From positions 206,545 through 270,544 of the forward strand of contig NZ_MIKA01000023.1 of the NCBI RefSeq assembly GCF_001730295.1: DNA of 64,000 nt, written 5' to 3'. The position numbers and the translations under genes are program-made. The stretch is from Enterococcus plantarum (GTDB taxonomy: Bacteria > Bacillota > Bacilli > Lactobacillales > Enterococcaceae). Of the stretch, positions 42,963 to 54,930 are shown piece by piece (the first letter of the stretch is position 1; each line of letters opens with the position of its first letter). Below the pieces are notes generated by a model. The model was not told the DNA's origin. It worked only from the letters and a program-made list of their open reading frames with translations, and did not search any database.

Positions 42963-43604
42963 CTTTTCTGCTCAACTTATAACAGCCTTTCCGAAAAATT
43001 TTGATGGCTAAAAAATATAAATCTTTTTTCTAAATCTATATCGGTCAATAATTATTGGATAACATACAATCAAAATAGAAGAATTTATCGTTAGATCCAG
43101 CCAATTTTTATTTATTACTAAAAATAAACCTCCAGTATTCTCATTTTTTATCAAAATTATTAAAAACGTGATAAAAAACGAACTTGTTCTTTATAGACTG
43201 TGTTCTCATTTTGATATAGAATAAATTAGTAGTTCTAATTAGAAAGCGATTACATCTTTGTTAGATTCATTATTTTCTTATAACTGCTACATCCAAGAAA
43301 AAAATTTTTGATTTATAGTCAACTTCATTATAACAATAAATATTTTATTTTACACTATTTTATATCAAAATCATATTTTTTATTCGATATACATTACTAT
43401 TAATAACATATTCACTCTTTCCCATCATGGGTAAAGCCCATTCTTAAAGGATCACCCCCTTAAATGTTATATTCCCTTTCCTATTAATCTTTGAAAAAGA
43501 GATTTAATCAATCGCAACCGTCTTTTAGTATTTTTCGAACCTGCAAGAAAAATTTTATGGTAAAATGATATATCTACATAACCTATTGATAAGGAGCATG
43601 ATTA
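42963..43604. other. AT-rich intergenic region, 642 bp
   Basis: No gene is supportable. The sequence is very AT-rich with several runs of T and A. TAAAAT at 43561-43566, near the 3' end, is the best -10 candidate for traX, without a clear -35. Its place beside an integrase remnant suggests a scar of a lost mobile element. Confidence 0.45.
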
Positions 43605-44348
43605 TTGGAAACAAAACCCTTTTTCTCAGGTAGTCAACTAAAATGGATCGCTATCATTGCTATGTTGCTGGATCATACAGCAAAAATTATTTCTTTTCAC
43701 CCTTTTTTTACACATTCTGTTCCTTATGGGAATGAAACGAGTTCTCTGATTCAACTAAGCCAAGAAATCTTTCCAATTTTTATTCTGATTGGAAGGCTTG
43801 CTTTTCCTTTATTCTGTTTTTTATTAGTAGAGGGATTTATCCATACTTCAAATACTAAAAAGTATCTGATCCGTTTGTGTCTATTTGCTTTAGTTTCTGA
43901 GATACCGTATGATTTGGCTTTTTCTCATCAAGTCATTGATCTAGAAAGTCAAAATGTCTTTTTCACATTGTTGATTGGTTTATTGGTAATCATTGGGTTG
44001 GAGAAATTACAAGATTACTCCATAAAAAATGTGCTATTCTCTATTGCTATTGTTGGGACTGGAATTTATTTAGCCGAATGGCTGCGAAGTGATTATGGTG
44101 GTTGGATTGGTATTTTGTTGATTGTCGTTTTATATCTATTAAGAGATTTTCTGCTATTAAAATGTCTTTTAGGGGCATTGGTCCTTTTACAAAATAGTTG
44201 GTTTGGGCTATTTGCCTTTATCCTGATCTATTTTTACAATGGACAACGCGGAAAACAGTGGAAATATTTTTTTTATTGGTTTTATCCAGTTCATTTGTTG
44301 GTATTAATAGGGATTCAACAGTTTTTGATTATTCCTCATTTCACCTAA
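43605..44348 (+). CDS. TraX family membrane protein
   Basis: A 247-residue polytopic membrane protein with seven or eight hydrophobic segments. The start GSQLKWIAIIAMLLDHTAKI and RLAFPLFCFLLVEGF, followed by SEIPYDLAF, are hallmarks of the TraX/acyltransferase-like family. F-plasmid TraX acetylates pilin, while chromosomal firmicute homologues have no established role. The start is TTG at 43605 with AAGGAG 8 bases upstream; a nearby ATG is out of frame. Monocistronic, with a shared terminator. Confidence 0.85.
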   Translation: METKPFFSGSQLKWIAIIAMLLDHTAKIISFHPFFTHSVPYGNETSSLIQLSQEIFPIFILIGRLAFPLFCFLLVEGFIHTSNTKKYLIRLCLFALVSEIPYDLAFSHQVIDLESQNVFFTLLIGLLVIIGLEKLQDYSIKNVLFSIAIVGTGIYLAEWLRSDYGGWIGILLIVVLYLLRDFLLLKCLLGALVLLQNSWFGLFAFILIYFYNGQRGKQWKYFFYWFYPVHLLVLIGIQQFLIIPHFT

Positions 44349-44353
44349 GTATA

Positions 44354-44403
44354 AAATCAAAAAGCAGTTTAACATTGTTACATGTTAAACTGCTTTTTGA
44401 TTT
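44354..44403. terminator. Bidirectional terminator between traX and groEL
   Basis: A perfect 21-bp stem (AAATCAAAAAGCAGTTTAACA and its complement) encloses an 8-base loop; both ends are A/T rich. Confidence 0.92.
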
Positions 44404-44416
44404 AGCTATTGCTTGA

Positions 44417-46060
<1,644 letters not shown>

Positions 46061-46110
46061 TCAAAAATTTTATTTTTTCTATTTAAAATGGTTTTTTTAT
46101 TAAAAATGGA

Positions 46111-46395
46111 TTACTCAACAATCGCAATGATGTCTTTACCAGAAACGATCAAATAATCATTTCCTTCATATTTAACTTCTGTTCCTGAATATTTTTCAAA
46201 CATTACTGTGTCGCCTTCTTTAACATCGGCAGGAACTTTTGTACCGTTTTCTAATACACGGCCTTCACCTACTGCGATAACTTTTCCTGTCTGAGGCTTT
46301 TCTTTAGCAGCTGATGCTAAGACGATTCCTCCTACTGTTTTTTCTTCTTCTTTCGCGACTTCAATAACGACGCGATCGCTTAATGGTTTTAACAC
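46111..46395 (-). CDS. groES: Co-chaperonin GroES
   Basis: Ring-forming lid of the chaperonin. The 94-residue protein shows [26 protein letters not shown], the mobile loop, and ends [15 protein letters not shown]. An ATG at 46410 overlaps the GGAGGG ribosome site, so the GTG at 46395 is the true start, 7 bases from the site. First gene of the groES-groEL operon. Confidence 0.97.
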   Translation of the reverse strand: MLKPLSDRVVIEVAKEEEKTVGGIVLASAAKEKPQTGKVIAVGEGRVLENGTKVPADVKEGDTVMFEKYSGTEVKYEGNDYLIVSGKDIIAIVE

Positions 46396-46428
46396 AATAA
46401 ATCCCTCCATAAAAAAATATTTATCTTT

Positions 46429-46455
46429 TTAGCACTCTTAGTTATCGAGTGCTAA
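46429..46455 (-). promoter_or_regulatory. CIRCE operator (HrcA binding site)
   Basis: Perfect TTAGCACTC, 9 bases, GAGTGCTAA, between the groES promoter and its start codon. HrcA repression and heat-shock induction follow from established knowledge. Confidence 0.97.
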
Positions 46456-46467
46456 CTCACACTATTT

Positions 46468-46496
46468 ATAATACTCATTTCCTTTTCATTTTGCAA
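46468..46496 (-). promoter_or_regulatory. groES-groEL promoter
   Basis: Minus strand TTGCAA (46491-46496), 17 bp, TATTAT (46468-46473), just upstream of CIRCE. Confidence 0.85.
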
Positions 46497-46619
46497 GTCT
46501 TTTGACTAATTTTATTCAATAATCGGTCAAAGAACGAAAGTTTCTGTTCTTAAATTGATATATTTCTTTTCTACCGTTCATTTCATGGTAAAATAAGAAC
46601 AGAAAGAGAGGCGATTGAA

Positions 46620-46802
46620 ATGAAACAAAGAATTACAGGAGCTTTAACAATAACAGCACTTTACCTCATCATTGCGAATGTTGGTAATTTCTTTTTTGGA
46701 GTAAGCAGGCGTTTCGACTGGACAACGACATTATGGGAAGCAGCCTTTTTCTTCGTATTTATCTTTCTGCTATTAGGCTATCGCAATAATCATAAAAAAT
46801 AA
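46620..46802 (+). CDS. Small membrane protein of unknown function (60 residues)
   Basis: Two hydrophobic segments (residues 7-27 and 38-54) separated by SRRFDWTTTLWE, with a short basic tail. AGAGAGGCGA stands before the ATG, supporting translation. It lies directly upstream of the CPBP protease gene on the same strand, 75 bp apart, which suggests, without proof, a shared transcript. Not recognised as a member of a named family. Confidence 0.6.
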   Translation: MKQRITGALTITALYLIIANVGNFFFGVSRRFDWTTTLWEAAFFFVFIFLLLGYRNNHKK

Positions 46803-46877
46803 TAGTCATACGAAACAAATGTCAACTATGGTATACTTTTTACATTCTGCAATTAATGAAAGGAGTTTTCTGTTTAT

Positions 46878-47558
46878 ATGCCTAAAAATATGTCTATAAA
46901 AAAAGTAAGTTTATCCATGGTCCTTCTATACGGACTTGTATTTTTTTCTCCCTATATTTTTAGCCCTTTTTCATCTGATATCGTAATCAGTGGTACAACC
47001 TTCACTTATATCTTAGGTGCTGGCTTGATGATTTGGCTCTACATTATAAATAAAAATACTGCCGTTACAACAGTAGAAAAGGAAGCCAAATTGACTTCAC
47101 CCGTTTTCATCTACTTACTAGGTGTCAGTGGTATTTTCTTAGCAATGATTATTCAAGCCGTCGTTTTTGGTATCGAAACAGCGATTACAGGTGCAGAACC
47201 TAGTTCACAAAATACACAAAATATTATTGCCGTTATTCTAGCGAATCCTTTGTTTATCCTAGCAACTACGATTGGTGGTCCTATCATGGAAGAATTTGTT
47301 TTTCGTCGTTCTTTGATTGGTTTGACTGAAACGTACACTGGTTTTTGGATTGCGGCAATCATTAGTTCTTCTTTATTCTCTGTTATTCATCAAGATGGTC
47401 ATTTCTTTGTCTATTTTTTCATGGGCTTCTTCTTTGCTCTATTATATAAAATGACTGGGAAAATTTGGACCTCGATCATCGCTCATTGTGGCATGAATAC
47501 GCTAGTTGTGATTGCTCAACTCGTTATGCATTACGCAAATATTGAATTACCTAAATAA
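46878..47558 (+). CDS. CPBP family intramembrane metalloprotease
   Basis: A 226-residue membrane protein of the CAAX-protease / Abi family (related to Rce1). The catalytic motifs are visible: EEFVFRRSL (EExxxR), SVIHQDGH (second-motif His) and IIAHCGMN (third-motif His/Asn). About seven membrane segments. In lactobacilli such proteins give bacteriocin self-immunity, but no bacteriocin gene is nearby. AAAGGAG precedes the ATG at 12 bases; an in-frame ATG 12 bases downstream is an alternative start. Confidence 0.88.
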   Translation: MPKNMSIKKVSLSMVLLYGLVFFSPYIFSPFSSDIVISGTTFTYILGAGLMIWLYIINKNTAVTTVEKEAKLTSPVFIYLLGVSGIFLAMIIQAVVFGIETAITGAEPSSQNTQNIIAVILANPLFILATTIGGPIMEEFVFRRSLIGLTETYTGFWIAAIISSSLFSVIHQDGHFFVYFFMGFFFALLYKMTGKIWTSIIAHCGMNTLVVIAQLVMHYANIELPK

Positions 47559-47563
47559 AAAAA

Positions 47564-47610
47564 TTCCCCTATGATTGCCTTTTTTAAGGAGTGCAACCAT
47601 AGGGGTTTTA
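47564..47610. terminator. Bidirectional terminator between the CPBP gene and rex
   Basis: Stem CCCCTATG.TTGC / GCAA.CATAGGGG with A-rich and T-rich flanks, placed between convergent genes. Confidence 0.85.
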
Positions 47611-47612
47611 TA

Positions 47613-48278
47613 TTATTCTTTTTCGTCTTCGATTTCAGTATCAGCTAATTCATTATCATGATGCAAGAAGTAAATCAACGTTTGTAATTCGTTGGTCAAA
47701 TCAACATTTTGAATCAACACATCTGTTGGTGCTACTAAACGAGCTGCTGTAAAGTTCAGAATCCCTTTAACCCCAGCATCTGCTAATTGACTAACCACTT
47801 CTTGTGCTTTTCTTGCTGGAAGGGTCAAAATTGCGACCTCAATTTGCTGTATGCGAATCTGTTCCATCATATCCGTCATTGGATAAACCGGAATACCATC
47901 TACGATTCTGCCAACGATGTCGTCGTTAACATCAAATGCGCAGCTGACACGAATACTGTTACTTTGATGAAATTTATACTTCAATAAGGCACTTCCTAAG
48001 TTACCTACACCAATCAAAGCTACATTGGTTAGCTCATCATCATTCAATGTTTTTGCAAAGAAATTCATCAAGTTTTCCACATCGTAACCATAACCACGCT
48101 TGCCTAATTCGCCAAAATAAGAAAAATCTCGTCGAATTGTTGCACTGTCTACTTGTACTGCTTCACTTAGTTCAGTAGATGAAACTTTATTTTTGCCTGC
48201 ATCATGCAGAATTCTCAAATAACGATAATATAGGGGAAGGCGTCTTGCCGTTGCTTTTGGAATAATTTGGTCTTTCAC
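47613..48278 (-). CDS. rex: Redox-sensing transcriptional repressor Rex
   Basis: NADH/NAD+-sensing repressor of fermentation and anaerobic genes. The 221-residue chain has an N-terminal winged helix ([32 protein letters not shown]) and a Rossmann domain with the NAD-binding glycine motif [10 protein letters not shown]. The C-terminal helix pairs across the dimer. GGAGGT precedes the ATG. It stands alone, divergent from the ABC-F gene. No Rex box is confidently seen in its own upstream region. Confidence 0.96.
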   Translation of the reverse strand: MKDQIIPKATARRLPLYYRYLRILHDAGKNKVSSTELSEAVQVDSATIRRDFSYFGELGKRGYGYDVENLMNFFAKTLNDDELTNVALIGVGNLGSALLKYKFHQSNSIRVSCAFDVNDDIVGRIVDGIPVYPMTDMMEQIRIQQIEVAILTLPARKAQEVVSQLADAGVKGILNFTAARLVAPTDVLIQNVDLTNELQTLIYFLHHDNELADTEIEDEKE

Positions 48279-48494
48279 AATCGTACCTCCAATACTCTAA
48301 ATATACACAAATATCCATCTCTCATAATAGCAGTTGTTCCAGATAAAAAGCAATCTTACAGCTCAAAAAAAGCAATATTTTTCAAACTTTCTTAAAATTG
48401 TTCTGATTATTTTTCTCTCTAGTCGCTGGATGGATGCTTTTTCCGGTCAATTTATGCTACACTTAGGGCATTGAAATAGAAATGAGGTTACAAC

Positions 48495-50438
48495 ATGATT
48501 TTACTCCAAGCAAATCAAATCGCCCGTTATTTCGGCGCAAACACTTTGTTTGATAACATACAAATGGAAATCAGTACAAATAGCCGAATAGCTTTAGTTG
48601 GCCGTAACGGTGCTGGTAAATCTACTCTGCTAAAAATAATCGCAGGAATCGACGCACCTGATGCTGGTACGATTGCTAAAAATAAAACAGCCAGTCTGGG
48701 TTATTTAGCCCAAAATACTGGACTTGATTCAGATAAGACCGTTTGGGATGAAATGCTAGAAGCTTTTGTAGAAGTCATCACACTGGAAAAACGAATGCGT
48801 GAACTTGAATTGATTATCAGTGAACTGCTGCCTGATGATTCAAAATATGAATCGATTATGAAAGAATATGATCGCTTGCAACATGACTTTTCAGAAAAAA
48901 ATGGTTATGGCTATGAAAATGAGATTCGGTCAGTTTTGCATGGTTTTGGATTTAAAGAAGAATTTTATTCAAAAAATATCAGTACATTATCGGGGGGGCA
49001 AAAAACACGTTTAGCTTTAGCGCGGATGTTACTGCAAAAACCAGATATTCTGATTCTGGATGAACCGACTAACCACTTAGACATTGATACCCTTTCATGG
49101 TTAGAGAATTATTTGCCTAGCTACTCTGGAGCCCTCTTGATAGTTTCACATGACCGATATTTTCTAGATAAAGTAGTGTCTGAAGTTTATGAAATCAGTC
49201 GCCACAAAATGCGTTATTACAAAGGCAATTACTCAAAATATTTAGCATTAAAAGCAGAGCAACTGACTAGTGAATGGAAAGCCTACGAGAAACAACAAAC
49301 CGAAATCAACAAATTGGAAGATTTCGTAGCCCGAAATTTAGTCAGAGCATCCACAACTAAAAGAGCACAAAGTCGTAGAAAAACCCTAGAGAAAATGGAG
49401 CGTTTAGACCGACCTCAAGGCGATGAAAAATCAGCTAATTTTCTTTTTGCCATCGAGAAAGTTTCTGGAAATGTTGTCCTCCAAGTAGAAGACGCTGCGA
49501 TAGGTTATGACAGCCATATCCTATCAGAACCTGTTTCACTCGATATACGTCGTCAAGAAGCCATTGCTTTAGTTGGACCTAACGGAATCGGCAAATCGAC
49601 TTTATTAAAATCGATCATTGGAACGATTCCTTTCATTAAGGGAAATGCAACATTAGGAACGAATGTTCAAATTGGTTATTATGACCAAGAGCAAGCGAAC
49701 TTGCATGGGACAAAAACAGTTTTAGCTGAACTTTGGGATGAGCATCCTACTACACCCGAAAAGGATATTCGTAATATTCTAGGCAGTTTTTTATTCAGTG
49801 GAAATGATGTCGAAAAAACCATCCCTCTTCTAAGTGGTGGAGAAAAAGCGCGCGTTGCCCTAGCAAAATTATCAATGGATAAAGAAAACTTCTTGATTCT
49901 TGATGAACCGACAAACCATTTAGATATCGATAATAAAGAAGTTTTGGAAAATGCTTTGATTGATTACGAAGGAACCCTTCTTTTTGTTTCACATGACCGT
50001 TATTTCATAAATCGTATTGCAACGAAAGTCATTGAACTATCTGAGTCTGGTAGCAAACTTTATTTGGGCGATTATGATTACTATTTAGAGAAGAAAAAAG
50101 AAGAAGAAGAATTGGCTACACTATTAGCTGAGCAATCCTCTGTAAAACAAGCTGAAATTGCAAAACCTAAAAATGATTTTTATCAAAATAAAGAACAACA
50201 AAAAATCTTACGTCATTTAAATCGTAAAATAACACAAATCGAAGAAAACTTAGCAGCATTGGACACAACGATAGCACAATTAGAACAATCGATGAGTGAT
50301 CCCGCACTTGTGGATGATCATATGCAGCTAATGTCATTAAATGAAGAATTAGAATCACAGCGGTCACAACAAGAACAATTGCTGACTGACTGGGAAAATT
50401 TTAGCTTAGAACTTGAAGAAGCAGAAGAAAATAATTGA
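48495..50438 (+). CDS. ABC-F family ATP-binding protein (YdiF-like)
   Basis: A soluble 647-residue protein with two ABC domains and no membrane segment. Walker A motifs GRNGAGKST and GPNGIGKST, signatures LSGGQ and LSGGE, and Walker B LILDEPTNHLD occur twice; a linker (about residues 245-305) is helical and basic, and a C-terminal coiled coil extends past residue 540. ABC-F proteins act on the ribosome in translation or antibiotic protection. Close relatives of YdiF are housekeeping; a resistance role cannot be shown. busR follows after 17 bases. Confidence 0.92.
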   Translation: MILLQANQIARYFGANTLFDNIQMEISTNSRIALVGRNGAGKSTLLKIIAGIDAPDAGTIAKNKTASLGYLAQNTGLDSDKTVWDEMLEAFVEVITLEKRMRELELIISELLPDDSKYESIMKEYDRLQHDFSEKNGYGYENEIRSVLHGFGFKEEFYSKNISTLSGGQKTRLALARMLLQKPDILILDEPTNHLDIDTLSWLENYLPSYSGALLIVSHDRYFLDKVVSEVYEISRHKMRYYKGNYSKYLALKAEQLTSEWKAYEKQQTEINKLEDFVARNLVRASTTKRAQSRRKTLEKMERLDRPQGDEKSANFLFAIEKVSGNVVLQVEDAAIGYDSHILSEPVSLDIRRQEAIALVGPNGIGKSTLLKSIIGTIPFIKGNATLGTNVQIGYYDQEQANLHGTKTVLAELWDEHPTTPEKDIRNILGSFLFSGNDVEKTIPLLSGGEKARVALAKLSMDKENFLILDEPTNHLDIDNKEVLENALIDYEGTLLFVSHDRYFINRIATKVIELSESGSKLYLGDYDYYLEKKKEEEELATLLAEQSSVKQAEIAKPKNDFYQNKEQQKILRHLNRKITQIEENLAALDTTIAQLEQSMSDPALVDDHMQLMSLNEELESQRSQQEQLLTDWENFSLELEEAEENN

Positions 50439-50455
50439 CGAAAGGCAGGTTTCAT

Positions 50456-51091
50456 ATGACTTTAAAACGTATGAATGTAACGAAACCTAAGTATCAGCAA
50501 ATTGCTGTAGATGTCGCAGCTAAGATTGCTGATCAAACATTTACAGTTGGAGACAAAATTCATGCACGCTCTACTCTGGCAAATAAATACAGTGTTTCTC
50601 CTGAGACAGCCCGAAAGGCAATCAGTGTCTTAGTTGATTTGGAAATTGTCCAAGCGAAACACGGTAGTGGGTTTTATGTTCACTCAATGGAAAAAGCCAA
50701 GCTCTTCGTCGACCAATACCAAGATGTCCAATCGATTCATGATTTAAAAGATGATCTGATTGCGAGTGTTAAAAAACAAAAAGAAGAGTTAAGTCAATTC
50801 TCGGAAATACTGGATAAACTTGTTGACCAGACGAAGCGTTTTGATTCACTCAATCCATTAAATCCAGTAACATATACACTGACCGACGAAGCATCTCACC
50901 TTGAAATGACAATCAGTGAATTAAACCTGTGGCAAAGTACTTCTGCTACTTTGATCGCAATCAAACATGGGGATGAATTACTTGTTTCTCCTGGTCCGTA
51001 TGCAAAACTTACCTCTGGCGATACAATTTATTTCGTTGGTCATGAATCAACATTACAGCGTGTTCAGAATTTTTTCTATCCTAATTCATAA
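50456..51091 (+). CDS. busR: BusR-like repressor: GntR winged helix with RCK_C domain
   Basis: A 211-residue osmoregulatory repressor. Residues 1-75 are a GntR-type winged helix (PKYQQIAVDVAAKIADQTF, SPETARKAISVLVDLEIV), then a coiled coil (about 85-125), then an RCK_C/TrkA-C domain (about 130-211) which in BusR binds cyclic di-AMP. In Lactococcus and Streptococcus BusR represses the betaine transporter. The downstream genes here are exactly that transporter, and a bipartite operator with 22-bp spacing overlaps their promoter. A TTG start at 50435 is possible, but AAGGCAGG supports the ATG at 50456. Confidence 0.92.
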   Translation: MTLKRMNVTKPKYQQIAVDVAAKIADQTFTVGDKIHARSTLANKYSVSPETARKAISVLVDLEIVQAKHGSGFYVHSMEKAKLFVDQYQDVQSIHDLKDDLIASVKKQKEELSQFSEILDKLVDQTKRFDSLNPLNPVTYTLTDEASHLEMTISELNLWQSTSATLIAIKHGDELLVSPGPYAKLTSGDTIYFVGHESTLQRVQNFFYPNS

Positions 51092-51094
51092 TAC

Positions 51095-51137
51095 AAAAAG
51101 AACAGTTGAACTCTTTAAAGTTTGACTGTTCTTTTTA
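51095..51137 (+). terminator. Terminator after busR
   Basis: Stem AAAAAGAACAGT / ACTGTTCTTTTT with inner pairing of AACT and AGTT-like bases, followed by a T-run. Confidence 0.85.
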
Positions 51138-51161
51138 GTTTCTCATCTAAATGCCCCTAAT

Positions 51162-51204
51162 TTGACAAAGTGACTACACGATGTTAATCTAGAATGGTCA
51201 CTTT
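51162..51204 (+). promoter_or_regulatory. Promoter of the glycine-betaine transporter with bipartite BusR operator
   Basis: TTGACA (51162-51167), 17 bp, TAATCT (51185-51190) make a strong promoter. AAAGTGAC (51167-51174) and its inverted copy GTCACTTT (51197-51204) lie 22 bp apart and straddle the -35 and -10. This half-site and spacing fit the bipartite BusR motif known from streptococci. The rest of the 5' region to 51418 is a 210-base leader with a hairpin-prone segment at 51284-51400. Confidence 0.85.
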
Positions 51205-51418
51205 TTTTACAGAAAAGAAAATGATTTTCTTTACATGTAAATAAAGTTTTAATGTTAGCTAGTTTCATCAGCTAGTCTTTCAGGATGGAAAAAAATGTCG
51301 AAATCTTTTTTCCCTATTTTCTCGAAGAGACTGAACGATTTTACTACGCTTATAGAGTTATCTAGCTTCGGAGCTGGACGAACCTACTCAGCTTTTAAAA
51401 ATAAGGAGGAATTTTGTT

Positions 51419-52609
51419 TTGCCCAAAGTAAAAGTATCGCATTTAACAAAAATATTCGGTAAAAAATCAAAACAAGCACTGGAAATGATCAAAGAAAACA
51501 AAGATAAGACCGAAATCTTGAAAAAGACCGGTGCTACAGTCGGAGTTTACGATGTCAATTTTGAAGTAGAAGAAGGAGAGATTTTCGTTATAATGGGTCT
51601 TTCTGGTAGTGGTAAATCTACCTTGATCCGTTTATTGAATCGTTTGATCGAACCAACTTCAGGAGATATTTTTATCGATAACCAAGAAATTGCAAAATTG
51701 GATAAAGAAGGACTTAGAGAGGTTCGTCGAAATAAGATGAGCATGGTTTTCCAAAATTTTGGTCTCTTCCCTCACCGTACAATTTTGGAAAATACGGAAT
51801 ACGGTTTAGAAGTACGTGGCGTTCCAAAAGAAGAGCGAACGGCTAAAGCAGAAAAAGCGTTGGAAAATTCGAGTTTATTAGCTTTTAAAGATCAGTTTCC
51901 TAATCAATTATCTGGTGGGATGCAACAGCGTGTCGGATTAGCTAGAGCCTTAGCTAACGATCCAGAAATTTTGCTGATGGATGAAGCCTTTTCCGCTCTT
52001 GATCCATTGATTCGTCGAGAAATGCAAGATGAGTTAGTCGATTTACAGGACAACGTGAAAAAGACGATCATCTTTATCACACATGATTTGAATGAAGCGT
52101 TACGTATCGGTGACCGAATTGCTTTAATGAAAGATGGTCAAATCATGCAAATTGGTACTGGTGAAGAAATTTTAACAAATCCAGCTAATGACTACGTTCG
52201 TACGTTCGTCGAAGATGTAGACCGTTCGAAAGTTTTAACCGCTCAAAATATTATGGTGCCAGCATTAACAACAAATATAGAAATCGATGGTCCAACCGTT
52301 GCTTTGACTCGTATGCGTCAAGAAGAAGTCAGTATGCTTTTAGCCGTTGATAAAAAACGTCAATTAAAAGGTGTAGTTAGAGCTGAGCGTGCACTAGAAG
52401 CTCGTAAAGCAGGTAAACCTTTAACTGATTATGTGGATGCAGATATCACTACAATCGATAAAGATATGCTCGTGAATGATATCTTCCCAATCATCTATGA
52501 TTCACCTACACCAGTTGCTGTAACGGACAACAATAAATTGCTTGGCGTCGTCATTCGAGGCAGTGTTCTTGAAGCATTAGCAGAAACAGAGGTGAATATC
52601 AATGAATAA
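51419..52609 (+). CDS. opuAA: Glycine betaine ABC transporter, ATP-binding subunit
   Basis: ATPase of the OpuA/BusA osmoprotectant importer. The 396-residue chain has Walker [10 protein letters not shown], signature [15 protein letters not shown], Walker [13 protein letters not shown] and tandem CBS domains at the C-terminus (about residues 280-396), the ionic-strength sensor of this family. The start is TTG at 51419 with AAGGAGG upstream. It overlaps the next gene by 8 bases. Expression is expected to respond to osmotic stress and cyclic di-AMP through BusR. Confidence 0.95.
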   Translation: MPKVKVSHLTKIFGKKSKQALEMIKENKDKTEILKKTGATVGVYDVNFEVEEGEIFVIMGLSGSGKSTLIRLLNRLIEPTSGDIFIDNQEIAKLDKEGLREVRRNKMSMVFQNFGLFPHRTILENTEYGLEVRGVPKEERTAKAEKALENSSLLAFKDQFPNQLSGGMQQRVGLARALANDPEILLMDEAFSALDPLIRREMQDELVDLQDNVKKTIIFITHDLNEALRIGDRIALMKDGQIMQIGTGEEILTNPANDYVRTFVEDVDRSKVLTAQNIMVPALTTNIEIDGPTVALTRMRQEEVSMLLAVDKKRQLKGVVRAERALEARKAGKPLTDYVDADITTIDKDMLVNDIFPIIYDSPTPVAVTDNNKLLGVVIRGSVLEALAETEVNINE

Positions 52610-54317
52610 CTATCAATTACCAGTCGCAAATTGGGTCGAAACGATCACAGAATGGATGACAAATACTTTTTCTGGTGTGTTCAGTTTCTTCCAATCAACA
52701 GGTCAAAGTTTAATGGATGGCATTACATCACTACTCGTTATGATTCCACCATTACTATTTATTCTTATCATAACAGCAATTGCATACTTTATATCTAATA
52801 GAAAAATTGGGTTGAGTTTGTTTACATTAATTGGGTTACTTTTCATTTATAACCAAAATTTATGGACAGATTTAATGAGTACCGTAACGTTAGTTTTACT
52901 ATCTAGTGTCGTTTCTATTGTAATCGGAGTGCCACTTGGTATTTTAATGGCAAAAAGCAATAAAGCACAAAGTATTATTACACCTATTTTAGATTTCATG
53001 CAAACAATGCCAGGATTTGTTTATTTAATTCCTGCAGTTGCATTTTTCGGAATCGGTATGGTACCTGGGGTGTTTGCCTCAGTAATTTTTGCTTTACCGC
53101 CTACCGTTCGTTTTACCAATCTTGGTATTCGCCAAGTACCGAAAGAATTAGTTGAAGCTTCTGATTCATTTGGTAGCACAGGATGGCAAAAACTATTCAA
53201 ACTTGAATTACCATTGGCTAAAAGTACAATCATGGCTGGAGTCAACCAAACAACAATGTTGGCACTTTCAATGGTGGTTATCGCCTCAATGATCGGAGCT
53301 CCTGGCCTAGGTCGTGGTGTTCTATCTGCCCTACAACGTGCTCAAGTCGGAAATGGATTTGTTAACGGTGTTGCTTTAGTAATTCTAGCAATTATCATCG
53401 ATCGCTTTACGCAAAATTTAAATAAGAAAAAATCAACGACAGTAAAATCAAAACTATCTAAAAATCAAAAAATTGGCGGAATCGTGATTGCGGTTGTTGC
53501 TATCATTGCTTTGATTGGTGGTTCAACTCTTTTCACATCTGCTAAAAACGATGAAAAAACTATTTCTCTTTCTTATGTAGAATGGGATACAGAAGTTGCC
53601 TCTACTCACGTTGTCGGTGAAGTCCTAAAAGATATCGGCTACAATGTGTCGTTAACACCTTTGGACAATGCTATTATGTGGGAATCAATCTCAAAAGGTG
53701 AAACAGATGCAATGGTTGCTGCATGGCTTCCTGGAACTCACGGAGAGCAATACAAACAATACAAAGACAAAGTAGAGGACTTAGGTGAAAACCTAAAAGG
53801 TGCTAAACTTGGTATCGTTGTTCCACAATACATGGATGTCGACTCGATCGAAGAGTTAAGCGATCAAGCTGGTAAAAAAATCACCGGTATCGAACCTGGT
53901 GCAGGTGTCGTTGCAGCCGCTGAAAAAACGCAAAAAGCGTATAACAACTTATCTGATTGGTCTGTTGAAACCTCTTCTTCTGGTGCAATGACCGTTGCGC
54001 TTGGACAAGCTATCAAAAATAAAGAAGATATTGTTATTACTGGTTGGTCTCCTCACTGGATGTTTGCTAAATACGATCTTAAATATTTAGAAGATCCAAA
54101 AGGAACCATGGGAACAGAAGAAGCAATCCATACAATGGCTAGAAAAGGGTTAGAAAAAGAAAGTCCTGAAGCCTATAATGTATTGAAAAACTTCCATTGG
54201 ACAAAAGAAGATATGGAATCAGTTATGTTAGAAATCAATAACGGAACTGATCCAACTCAAGCTGCTAGAAATTGGATCGACAGTCATTCAAAAGAAGTTG
54301 CTGAGTGGAAAAAATAA
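52602..54317 (+). CDS. opuABC: Glycine betaine ABC transporter, fused permease and substrate-binding protein
   Basis: A 571-residue fusion: an N-terminal permease with about seven membrane segments (residues 1-270, including [23 protein letters not shown]) and, after an additional membrane anchor (about 290-312), a substrate-binding domain (about 315-571, [41 protein letters not shown]). The fusion matches lactococcal BusAB/OpuABC, which displays its receptor outside the cell. The start overlaps opuAA by 8 bases, and a hairpin terminator follows. Confidence 0.95.
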   Translation: MNNYQLPVANWVETITEWMTNTFSGVFSFFQSTGQSLMDGITSLLVMIPPLLFILIITAIAYFISNRKIGLSLFTLIGLLFIYNQNLWTDLMSTVTLVLLSSVVSIVIGVPLGILMAKSNKAQSIITPILDFMQTMPGFVYLIPAVAFFGIGMVPGVFASVIFALPPTVRFTNLGIRQVPKELVEASDSFGSTGWQKLFKLELPLAKSTIMAGVNQTTMLALSMVVIASMIGAPGLGRGVLSALQRAQVGNGFVNGVALVILAIIIDRFTQNLNKKKSTTVKSKLSKNQKIGGIVIAVVAIIALIGGSTLFTSAKNDEKTISLSYVEWDTEVASTHVVGEVLKDIGYNVSLTPLDNAIMWESISKGETDAMVAAWLPGTHGEQYKQYKDKVEDLGENLKGAKLGIVVPQYMDVDSIEELSDQAGKKITGIEPGAGVVAAAEKTQKAYNNLSDWSVETSSSGAMTVALGQAIKNKEDIVITGWSPHWMFAKYDLKYLEDPKGTMGTEEAIHTMARKGLEKESPEAYNVLKNFHWTKEDMESVMLEINNGTDPTQAARNWIDSHSKEVAEWKK

Positions 54318-54357
54318 AAAAAGAACTGATCACAATAAAAGTGGTCAGTTCTTTTTT
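54317..54357 (+). terminator. Terminator of the betaine transporter operon
   Basis: Stem AAAAAGAACTGA.CAC / GTG.TCAGTTCTTTTTT with a T-run. Confidence 0.9.
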
Positions 54358-54452
54358 ATGTATAAGGTACGATTCGAAGATTTCCTTAAACCATTCTGCT
54401 ACACAAATCTTAGAAATATCCGTATAGTTTGTTTCGCTAATTCATCTGTCAG

Positions 54453-54930
54453 CTACTCTCTATTTTTATTGATATCTTCCAATGCATCTTCTATCTCTAA
54501 GCCATCCGTAAATAATGAGGCACCTTTACGAACAATCGTCAAATCACCATTTTGCTCTACTTATACGCGTTTGACCGCTGAAATTATGTTGATATTATGT
54601 AATCTAAACATAGTTCCAAGATCGTATGCTGATAAGTTTGCCAGTTTAACATTTTCTGGAATCTTCTGCCAGTTATCCATTAAAATAATCGGTTGTCCAT
54701 CCACATTTTTTTTATTCTCAGGATTTCTTCATTTTGCGATCCTTAACACAGTGACCTATGTCCCTCAAAAAAAGTAATACGATTAAAAATCACAAAACAA
54801 TGATTTGACAATTATAGATAAATCCGACAATGATTCCCCCCAAGACATAGTTCTGAATTTGATCCGAAGCACTCTTCGGCGCTAGATTCCCTTTACTCGA
54901 AATATTCATTTGTATCTTCTGTATCAGCTC
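54453..54930 (-). pseudogene. Decayed DUF421 (YetF-like) membrane protein gene
   Basis: Fragments in more than one frame match DUF421 proteins. The upstream part reads NISSKGNLAPKSASDQIQNY then VLGGIIVGFIYN and stops. After lost sequence, VDGQPIILMDNWQKIPENVK leads to FRLHNINIISAVKRV, a stop, and then VEQNGDLTIVRKG. The start of the gene and the connecting membrane helix are missing. The peptide pattern is clear though the ends are approximate. Confidence 0.65.

Noticed and set aside
46430..46455. CIRCE repeat as a terminator
   Set aside because: The exact TTAGCACTC-N9-GAGTGCTAA pattern and its place between promoter and groES make it the HrcA operator.
54298..54777. Plus-strand frame of 159 codons after opuABC
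   Set aside because: It starts inside opuABC and its terminator, and the opposite strand carries recognisable DUF421 fragments.
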